Origin: JAAZLS01 sp964463285
Lineage (GTDB): Bacteria > Bacillota > Dethiobacteria > DTU022
Length of the DNA stretch: 12,090 nt
Reading direction: 5' to 3'
NCBI GenBank assembly: GCA_964463285.1
Contig: CAYXBB010000044.1
Span: forward strand, 1 to 12,090
Part shown: piece after piece, positions 6,978 through 12,090 of the stretch
Numbering within the stretch: the first letter of the stretch is position 1
How the letters are laid out: each line of letters starts with the position of its first letter
Position numbers and translations under genes: made by a program
The notes under the pieces: model-generated
The model's input: the letters and a program-made list of their open reading frames with translations, nothing else
The model's database searches: none
Told to the model about the DNA's origin: nothing

Positions 6978-8684
6978 ATGAAGAATACCCCCTTGTATGA
7001 GGTAAGAAAAATTCGTGATTTGCGAGATATGCTTCAGCAAAGCGTGGCCCTGTACGGAGATCATCCGGCATTCATGGTAAAAAGAGAGCGGGGCGGCCCT
7101 TACATAAATGTGACTACCAGGGAATTCTCGGAAGATATCAATAAATTTGGAACCGCGCTTCTGCATCGGATTAATACCGGTAGCCGGGTGGCGATTCTCG
7201 CCGAAACCCGTTACGAGTGGTATGTGTCCTATTTTAGCGTAACCAACGGAACCGGGATCGTTGTGCCCCTAGATAAGGAGTTGCCGGGGCAAGAGATCGC
7301 CGGCATGCTGAACCGGGCCGAAGTGAGCGTTTTGATTTACTCTGCGTCCAAACAAAAACTAATTGATGGGATCATTGAGGATATACCGGGTGTTAAGATA
7401 TTTATATGCATGGATCGCCTGGAAGATCGGGAAGGCGTTCTTTTTTTTGCGGATCTCCTGGAGGAAGGCCGCCGGCTTCTTGCGGAAGGAAATCACTCCT
7501 TTCTTGATGCACCGGTTGATCCGGAGGCGATGACAATCCTGCTGTTCACCAGCGGCACCACGGCCGAAGCCAAAGCAGTTATGCTCTCCCAAAGGAATAT
7601 CTGTGCCAATCTGGAAGGTATGTGCTCCATGCTTTACATCGGCCCCGAAGATACATTCCTGTCGGTGCTGCCGCTACATCACACCTACGAATGTACCTGC
7701 GGGTTCCTTTGCCAGGTTTATCGTGGTTCCACCATTGCAGTCTGTGAGGGATTGCTTCAGATCACCAAAAACATTAAGGAAAGCAAGCCAACCATAATAA
7801 TCGTAGTGCCACTCATGCTGGAAATGTTTCACCGGGCCATCATGAAAAAGGCAAAGTCCACCAAGAAAATGGCCCGTAAATTTGAATTTGGCAGGAAGCT
7901 AACGAAATTCCTGTTGTTGTTCGGAATCGATCTGCGGCGCAAAATATTTGCACCCGTGCACGAAAGCTTCGGCGGCAGACTAAGGCTGCTCATCTCTGGC
8001 GGCGCCGCTATCGATCCAAGGATATTGAGGGATATGCAAGATTTGGGCCTGGCCTGTGTCCAGGGATATGGCCTAACGGAATGCGCGCCCATCCTGGCTC
8101 TTAATCGGGATGTTTATTTCAAAAACCATGCCGCTGGTTTGCCCCTGCCCGGGGTTGAAATCAAGGTGGTCGACCCGGATGAGGACGGTATCGGCGAGCT
8201 GGCCGGTCGCGGACCCAACGTGATGCTCGGCTACTATAAAAATCCGGAAGCAACGGCAGAAGCAATCGACAAAAATGGTTTCTATCATACCGGGGATTTA
8301 GGTTACATTGACGAGGATGGATTCTGCATTATCACCGGGCGAAAGAAAAATGTTATCATAGCCAAGAATGGAAAAAATATTTTCCCGGAAGAAATTGAAC
8401 TACTGCTCTCGCTTTCTCCCTATGTAACAGAATCCCTGGTATCCGGCGAGGAGGGCCATCGTGATGATATCATCCTAACCGCCACGATTTATCCGGATAT
8501 GGAAGCCGTAGAGAAGCTGTTGGGGCCGGATCCGGTTAGGGATGACATTCAGGCACTGTTGGAGGAAGAGGTTAAAAAAGTAAATCAACAGCTGGTCCCA
8601 TACAAGCGCATCCACCGGGTGATCTACCGGGATACGGAATTTGAAAAAACAACCTCCAGGAAAATTCGCCGACAATATAAATAA
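6978..8684 (+). CDS. AMP-binding acyl-CoA synthetase (long-chain fatty-acid-CoA ligase-like)
   Basis: A 568-residue ANL-superfamily enzyme expected to activate a carboxylic acid as acyl-AMP and pass it to CoA or another thiol carrier. Visible motifs: the phosphate loop LLFTSGTTAEAKAVMLS (188-204), SVLPLHHTYE (229-238), LISGGAAIDP (338-347), GYGLTECAP (363-371), YHTGDLGYID (436-445), GRKKNVIIAKNGKNIFPEEIE (455-475 region) and the C-terminal Lys562 in TTSRKIRR, the usual adenylation lysine position. The phosphate loop differs from the common TSGTTGxPKGV: Ala replaces Gly at 196 and again at 200. I recall similar loops in other clostridial members, so this is probably a subfamily trait. The length fits the FadD/long-chain group, but the chain length of the substrate cannot be read from sequence. 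ATG 6978 has GGAGGTG five bases upstream. It is transcribed alone, divergent from comEC and convergent with larE. Confidence 0.9.
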   Translation: MKNTPLYEVRKIRDLRDMLQQSVALYGDHPAFMVKRERGGPYINVTTREFSEDINKFGTALLHRINTGSRVAILAETRYEWYVSYFSVTNGTGIVVPLDKELPGQEIAGMLNRAEVSVLIYSASKQKLIDGIIEDIPGVKIFICMDRLEDREGVLFFADLLEEGRRLLAEGNHSFLDAPVDPEAMTILLFTSGTTAEAKAVMLSQRNICANLEGMCSMLYIGPEDTFLSVLPLHHTYECTCGFLCQVYRGSTIAVCEGLLQITKNIKESKPTIIIVVPLMLEMFHRAIMKKAKSTKKMARKFEFGRKLTKFLLLFGIDLRRKIFAPVHESFGGRLRLLISGGAAIDPRILRDMQDLGLACVQGYGLTECAPILALNRDVYFKNHAAGLPLPGVEIKVVDPDEDGIGELAGRGPNVMLGYYKNPEATAEAIDKNGFYHTGDLGYIDEDGFCIITGRKKNVIIAKNGKNIFPEEIELLLSLSPYVTESLVSGEEGHRDDIILTATIYPDMEAVEKLLGPDPVRDDIQALLEEEVKKVNQQLVPYKRIHRVIYRDTEFEKTTSRKIRRQYK

Positions 8685-8700
8685 AATATAAATAATATTA
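8685..8700. other. AT-only gap between convergent stop codons
   Basis: Sixteen A/T bases separate the acyl-CoA synthetase and larE stop codons. The palindrome AATAATATTATT (8691-8702) overlaps the larE stop. No GC-rich stem with a T-run is present, so no ordinary intrinsic terminator is evident for either gene here. Confidence 0.6.
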
Positions 8701-9525
8701 TTACCGGGACCGATCCATGCTGCCGCTTTGAAAACCAAGCAGATCCAGGGTTACATATTGAAAGCCCAGTTGTCCCAAGTATGCGGCAATTTTCTCGCAA
8801 TGTGCCAGCACCCGGGGTTGATCCGGTGTCGGCACCTCGATTCGGGCAATCGTCCCATGGTAGCGTACCCTTAGCCCCCCTTTGAATCCCAACTGTTTAA
8901 GAAAACGCTCCGCCCGGGCTACCTGTTGCAGCTTTTCGGGATCCAATCTTTCCCCATAAGGAAATCGGGTAGCCAGACAAGGCGAAGCAATCCGGTCCCA
9001 GGTGGGCAGGCCACAGGCCCTGGATAGCCGCCGGATCTCCGGTTTGGTCAGCCCCGCCTCCAGCAGGGGACTGTTGATACCCCACTCCCGGGCGGCAGCC
9101 AGGCCGGGACGGTATTCGTTTAAATCATCAAAATTGGATCCCTCCAGCACCGTCGGCAGTTTATATTGCCGGGCAAGTTCCAACAGGCATCCAAACAGCT
9201 TCCGTTTGCAAAAATAACAGCGCTGCGGTGTATTAAGTAAAAATTCTTTCCGGGAAAGTATTTCGAACGGGATAACCTGGTGTTTTACCCTCAAGAATCC
9301 GGCAATCTTTTTCGCCACCGGGATCTCTTCCTCCGGCAGAAGCCCGGAGTCTGCAGTCACCGCCAGCACCTTTTTCGATCCCAAAACCTGTTTGGCCTTA
9401 TAAAGCAGGAAGGTGCTGTCAACCCCCCCGGAAAAAGCTACTATCACACCAGCATATTCCTGCAGCAGGCGGTCGAGCTTTTCTGTTTTCCTACGCGTCT
9501 CTTGCCCGGTTTCTTCCGGCTCCAT
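8701..9525 (-). CDS. larE: LarE-family ATP-dependent sulfur transferase (nickel-pincer cofactor synthesis)
   Basis: A 274-residue PP-loop ATPase. LarE proteins adenylate the carboxylates of pyridinium dicarboxylate mononucleotide and convert them to thiocarboxylates during assembly of the nickel-pincer cofactor used by lactate racemase (LarA) relatives. The ATP loop FSGGVDST (31-38), RCYFCK (102-107), LEGSNFDDLNEYRPG (127-141) and SPCLATRFPYG (181-191) are present. Cys183 aligns with the sulfur-donating cysteine of Lactobacillus LarE (Cys176). Together with Cys103 and Cys106 it makes three cysteines, the pattern of LarE homologues reported to carry a 4Fe-4S cluster (for example Thermotoga; from memory), which would supply sulfur without sacrificing the protein. 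The ATG lies one base after the pyrD stop and the ribosome site AAGGGGTG (9534-9541) is inside pyrD, so the two are translationally coupled. No larA, larB or larC is in the window. Other PP-loop thiolation roles remain possible. Confidence 0.85.
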   Translation of the reverse strand: MEPEETGQETRRKTEKLDRLLQEYAGVIVAFSGGVDSTFLLYKAKQVLGSKKVLAVTADSGLLPEEEIPVAKKIAGFLRVKHQVIPFEILSRKEFLLNTPQRCYFCKRKLFGCLLELARQYKLPTVLEGSNFDDLNEYRPGLAAAREWGINSPLLEAGLTKPEIRRLSRACGLPTWDRIASPCLATRFPYGERLDPEKLQQVARAERFLKQLGFKGGLRVRYHGTIARIEVPTPDQPRVLAHCEKIAAYLGQLGFQYVTLDLLGFQSGSMDRSR

Positions 9526-9526
9526 A

Positions 9527-10486
9527 TCAACTGCACCCCTTTGGCAGCCCGCCCATTGGTGAGCCGGTAGGACAGGACAGCTTTCCGGTAAGATCCACTA
9601 TCCGGGCGATCTTCTCTTTCACCAGGTATTCTTCAAGTCCCCTGATAATCTCGGGCATTATCAGGGGATTTTTAAAATTGAAAGCCCCTACCGCCACCGC
9701 ATCCGCTCCAGCCAGTATAAATTCCAGGGCATCGCGAGCACTACAGATCCCGCCCATACCGATTATCGGCACCGGGACCGCCCGGGCCACCCGCCAAACC
9801 TGATAAAGAGCCACCGGCTTGATGGCCGGGCCGGATAGCCCCCCGATTATGTTCCCCAGTACCGGACGACAGTGATTCAGATCTACCGCCATGCCCGGCA
9901 GGGTATTGATCAGCGAGATCGCTTCCGCACCCGCCTCTACCACCGCTTCGGCCATTTCCTCTATGCAGGCCACATTGGGGCTAAGCTTTACAATCAGGGG
10001 CAGAGAACAGCTTTTCCTGACTGCTGCAGTTACCGCCGCCGCCTGTCGGGGACAGGAACCGAAAGCCAACCCTCCCTCCCGCACATTGGGGCAGGAGATA
10101 TTCAGTTCCACTCCGGCGATATCTCCGGATTCCTCCAAACGGGCGGCCAGCTCTACATACTCCTTAATTGTGTACCCGGCCAGGTTAACTATAACCGGTA
10201 CCTGGAAGCGGCGCAAGAACGGAAGTTTCTCCCGTAGAAAGATCTCTAAACCGGGGTTTTGCCAGCCGATAGAATTTAAGATTCCGGAAGGGGTTTCTGC
10301 AATACGGGGAGGAGGGTTCCCAGCCACCGGCTTTAGCGTAACTGATTTTACCACCACCGCCCCCAGCAGGTTTAAATCAAAAAAACGGGCATATTCTTCG
10401 CCAAACCCGAAGGTTCCCGAGGCCGGCATCACCGGGTTTTTAAGTTTGATCCCGGCAATTTCCACTGACAGATCAGGCAACACCAT
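9527..10486 (-). CDS. pyrD: Dihydroorotate dehydrogenase, class 1B-type catalytic subunit
   Basis: An FMN TIM-barrel enzyme oxidising dihydroorotate to orotate in the cytoplasm. Numbered from the chosen ATG (319 residues): ASGTFGFG (22-29), Lys47, NSIGWQNPG (71-79), NISCPNV (129-135) with the catalytic base Cys132 of class 1 enzymes, VKLSPN (166-171), INTLPGMAVD (193-202), GGLSGPAIKP (215-224), GMGGI (243-247) and GAFNFKNP (267-274). The motifs fit the 1B type, which normally pairs with the iron-sulfur/FAD subunit PyrK to use NAD+; no pyrK is adjacent. The C-terminus adds about 15 residues with two cysteines (LSCPTG and KGCS) beyond the core. A TTG five codons upstream is in frame, but only the ATG has a properly placed ribosome site. 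It follows pyrC by about 32 bases and runs into larE with one base between, indicating an operon. Confidence 0.93.
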   Translation of the reverse strand: MVLPDLSVEIAGIKLKNPVMPASGTFGFGEEYARFFDLNLLGAVVVKSVTLKPVAGNPPPRIAETPSGILNSIGWQNPGLEIFLREKLPFLRRFQVPVIVNLAGYTIKEYVELAARLEESGDIAGVELNISCPNVREGGLAFGSCPRQAAAVTAAVRKSCSLPLIVKLSPNVACIEEMAEAVVEAGAEAISLINTLPGMAVDLNHCRPVLGNIIGGLSGPAIKPVALYQVWRVARAVPVPIIGMGGICSARDALEFILAGADAVAVGAFNFKNPLIMPEIIRGLEEYLVKEKIARIVDLTGKLSCPTGSPMGGLPKGCS

Positions 10487-10490
10487 CCGA

Positions 10491-10499
10491 CTCCTCTCC
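10491..10499 (-). promoter_or_regulatory. Ribosome binding site that decides the pyrD start
   Basis: GGAGAGGAG on the minus strand lies 4-9 bases before the ATG at 10484-10486, but overlaps the codons just after the upstream in-frame TTG (10499-10501), which has no ribosome site of its own. The ATG, or less likely the adjacent GTG, is therefore favoured. Confidence 0.55.
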
Positions 10500-10518
10500 A
10501 AACAAAAATTATTCTAAT

Positions 10519-11865
10519 TCAAACCACCGGTTTTATGAACATTCCCCCGGATTCCCCGCAAACTGCCCCATTCTCCATCACTACCCGGCCGCGAACGACC
10601 GTCAACACCGGGATCCCTTTCACCCTGAACCCGTCAAAGGGGGTGATTTTAGACTTGCTATGCAGCTTCTCCGCCCTGAGCACCTTCTCGGCGTTCATAT
10701 CAATAATAGTAAAATCGGCATCGGCACCTTTAGCAATTATTCCCTTACGGGGATAAAGATTAAACCGCCGGGCCGGGTTCTCGGAAGCCAGGGCGACAAA
10801 CCGGTTTAAAGACAACCGTCCCCTGTTTACTTCGGTCAACATCAGGGGAACCAGCGTCTCCACCCCACAAAAACCGGAAACAGCCTCCCAGATATTGGAT
10901 TTAAGTTTTTCACTCGGGGTATGCGGAGCATGATCGGAGGCTAAAATTTCCACCGTTCCGGAAGAAATTGCCTCCCACAGTGCCTCCCCATGCCCGGGAG
11001 GTCGCAACGGAGGATTTACTTTTAGCAGAGAGCCCCGCCGTTCCATCCACCGGTTGTCCAGCAAAAGATAGTGGGGTGCGGTTTCCGCCGATAGATCGAT
11101 ATCAACCTCTTTGGCTCGCCGGACCTCTTCCACTCCCTGCCTGGAACTTAAATGGCAGATATGAAGCCTTACCCCGATTTTTTGCGCCAGGTCGGCCATC
11201 CGGCGGATCATCTCCGCTTCTACCCGGGTCGGGCGGCTTTCCAGATGAGCTGCGGGATCAGTTCTTCCCTCCCGCTTAAGCCGGTCCACCCGGGCGGCGA
11301 TCGCCCGACCCTCTTCGGCGTGCACCGCGCAGCATAGCCCTGTCCCGGCAACAATGTTCAGGGCGATCCTTATATATTCATTTTTGGGAGGGGCCAGGGG
11401 ACCTGCCACTTCACTGAGAAACAGCTTAAAACCCGCCACCCCGGTCTCCGCCAGTTTTTCCAGCTGATTAACGCTCTCAAAGGTTAAAGCCGCCATCAGA
11501 GAATAATCAACCCACGAACTGCCGGCAGCCAGTTTTAATTTTTCAGCCAAAGCGGCGGGCCCGGTGGTCGGAGGTGTTACGTTGGGCATGTCAATGACCG
11601 TAGTGATCCCGCCGCAGGCCGCAGCCAAAGAGCCGCTGTAGAAATCCTCTTTATAGGTTAAGCCGGGAGTGCGGAAATGGACATGGGCGTCAATCAAGCC
11701 CGGCAGGATAAATTTCCCGGAAGCATCGATCACCCTGGTAGCCTCCGGACGTTCATCACCCTCTACAAAACCGGCGATCCGTCCGTCTTTAACCAATATT
11801 CCCGTCCGGATCGTTCCGGAGGGATTGACCAGCATTCCCTGTTTTATGTAAAGATCGAACAGCAT
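10519..11865 (-). CDS. pyrC: Dihydroorotase of the allantoinase-like cyclic amidohydrolase branch
   Basis: A 448-residue metal-dependent amidohydrolase, probably interconverting carbamoyl-aspartate and dihydroorotate, the step before PyrD. Metal-site residues are His61 and His63 (DAHVHF), Lys147 (GFKLF, the position carboxylated in allantoinase and dihydropyrimidinase), His182 (AVHAEE), His238 (HICHLSS) and Asp311 (ASDHAPH). The overall pattern, including ESRPTRVEAEMIRR (209-222), resembles allantoinase AllB. However, Arg65 (HFRTPG), Asn95 (DMPNVTP) and Asn284 (KVNPPLR) occupy positions that bind dihydroorotate in PyrC enzymes, and the gene starts a pyrC-pyrD operon. Dihydroorotase is therefore favoured; allantoinase or hydantoinase activity is the alternative. 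A small beta-sandwich domain is formed by both ends (1-55 and 375-430). ATG 11865 has GGAGG five bases upstream. Confidence 0.85.
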   Translation of the reverse strand: MLFDLYIKQGMLVNPSGTIRTGILVKDGRIAGFVEGDERPEATRVIDASGKFILPGLIDAHVHFRTPGLTYKEDFYSGSLAAACGGITTVIDMPNVTPPTTGPAALAEKLKLAAGSSWVDYSLMAALTFESVNQLEKLAETGVAGFKLFLSEVAGPLAPPKNEYIRIALNIVAGTGLCCAVHAEEGRAIAARVDRLKREGRTDPAAHLESRPTRVEAEMIRRMADLAQKIGVRLHICHLSSRQGVEEVRRAKEVDIDLSAETAPHYLLLDNRWMERRGSLLKVNPPLRPPGHGEALWEAISSGTVEILASDHAPHTPSEKLKSNIWEAVSGFCGVETLVPLMLTEVNRGRLSLNRFVALASENPARRFNLYPRKGIIAKGADADFTIIDMNAEKVLRAEKLHSKSKITPFDGFRVKGIPVLTVVRGRVVMENGAVCGESGGMFIKPVV

Positions 11866-11902
11866 ATTTGCCTCCGGCCAATGATGATTGCAACATGGTA
11901 TA

Positions 11903-11931
11903 ATGTTATCGCATTACCCACCCGCCATCAA
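11903..11931 (-). promoter_or_regulatory. Candidate promoter of the pyrC-pyrD-larE operon
   Basis: On the minus strand TTGATG (11926-11931) and TAACAT (11903-11908) are 17 bases apart, each with four of six consensus matches. I see no PyrR-binding leader or attenuator between it and the pyrC ATG; the leader would be only about 30 bases. Confidence 0.35.
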
Positions 11932-11965
11932 CCATAATGATCTTGCTCATAGACACCCGCGAAGT

Positions 11966-11994
11966 TTTACTTTCCCACGGGGTGGGCATAAAAT
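11966..11994 (+). promoter_or_regulatory. Candidate rightward promoter with a dyad in its spacer
   Basis: TTTACT (11966-11971) and TAAAAT (11989-11994, five of six matches) are 17 bases apart, upstream of the partial gene at the right edge. The spacer contains CCCAC-GGG-GTGGG (11974-11986), a perfect 5-base dyad in the position of an operator. No regulator gene is visible nearby. Confidence 0.4.
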
Positions 11995-12045
11995 GTAGTG
12001 TGGATCGTTATTTTCGGAAACAGTGATTGCGAAAAGAGGTGTGAC

Positions 12046-12090
12046 TTGAATAAAATTAGCAAACATCTGCCCTTGGTGTCAGGATTACTG
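12046..12090 (+). CDS. 5' end of an unidentified gene, cut by the window edge
   Basis: Fifteen codons are visible from a TTG start (MNKISKHLPLVSGLL), with AGAGGTG (12035-12041) four bases upstream. The basic, then hydrophobic start would suit a membrane-anchored or exported protein, but this is too short to assign. The frame is open back to 11992 and a GTG at 11998 is an alternative start, but it would begin almost on top of the predicted -10 box. The promoter at 11966-11994 supports a real rightward gene. Confidence 0.45.
   Translation, partial: MNKISKHLPLVSGLL

Noticed and set aside
9891..10517. 208-residue plus-strand open frame opposite pyrD
   Set aside because: It lies wholly antisense to a well-supported pyrD, its composition is Ser/Pro/Arg-rich as expected for an antisense frame, and it has no family motif.
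11866..11902. PyrR-type attenuator or riboswitch ahead of the pyr operon
   Set aside because: The predicted leader is only about 30 bases, with no PyrR-binding loop motif and no terminator/antiterminator stems.
11899..11904. Perfect TATAAT on the plus strand as a -10 box
   Set aside because: No -35-like hexamer lies 15-19 bases upstream, and a start here would have to run far through the intergenic region. The promoter at 11966-11994 is better placed.
1..12090. CRISPR array, tRNA, rRNA, phage genes or complete insertion sequence
   Set aside because: I saw no regularly spaced repeats, no tRNA cloverleaf, no rRNA-like tract and no transposase or phage protein. Only the partial palindrome at the left edge hints at a mobile element.

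Overview
The window reads as a chromosomal segment of a moderately GC-rich Clostridia-type Firmicute, plausibly a Desulfotomaculum/Pelotomaculum/Moorella-like anaerobe. The basis is the gene content (a sugar nucleotidyltransferase fused to a mutase-like domain, stand-alone comEC, class 1B-type pyrD, a three-cysteine larE), frequent TTG/ATG starts with strong GGAGG-type ribosome sites, and tight gene packing. The genus is an inference. I saw no tRNA, rRNA, CRISPR array, prophage or complete insertion sequence. No stretch over 300 bases lacks a gene.

Layout. (1) Bases 1-108 hold part of an inverted-repeat element that runs into the 3' end of the first gene and supplies its last residues. (2) A minus-strand block reads, in transcription order, comEC (4201-6807), a GT4 glycosyltransferase (2743-4032) and an 845-residue nucleotidyltransferase/mutase-like fusion (77-2614). 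The gaps are 128 to 168 bases, so it may be one or several transcripts. (3) A divergent promoter region (6808-6977) serves comEC leftward and a long-chain acyl-CoA synthetase-like gene (6978-8684) rightward. (4) A compact minus-strand operon reads pyrC-like amidohydrolase, pyrD, larE (11865 down to 8701). It converges on the acyl-CoA synthetase gene with only 16 AT-only bases between stop codons. (5) A second divergent promoter region (11866-12045) separates pyrC from the first 15 codons of a rightward gene cut by the window edge.

How they fit together. The glycosyltransferase and the nucleotidyltransferase fusion probably supply and use an activated sugar for a glucan or other polysaccharide. 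PyrC and PyrD would catalyse consecutive steps of pyrimidine synthesis (dihydroorotase, then dihydroorotate dehydrogenase). LarE belongs to nickel-pincer cofactor synthesis and is translationally coupled to pyrD, an unexpected partnership. ComEC is the DNA-uptake channel.

Most worth a second look: the mutase-like domain has lost its catalytic serine and other signature residues; the palindromic repeat has been absorbed into a protein C-terminus; larE sits in a three-gene pyr operon with no pyrK and no larB or larC; and the dihydroorotase mixes allantoinase-like and dihydroorotase-like residues. I did not find a convincing wholly new multi-gene system.
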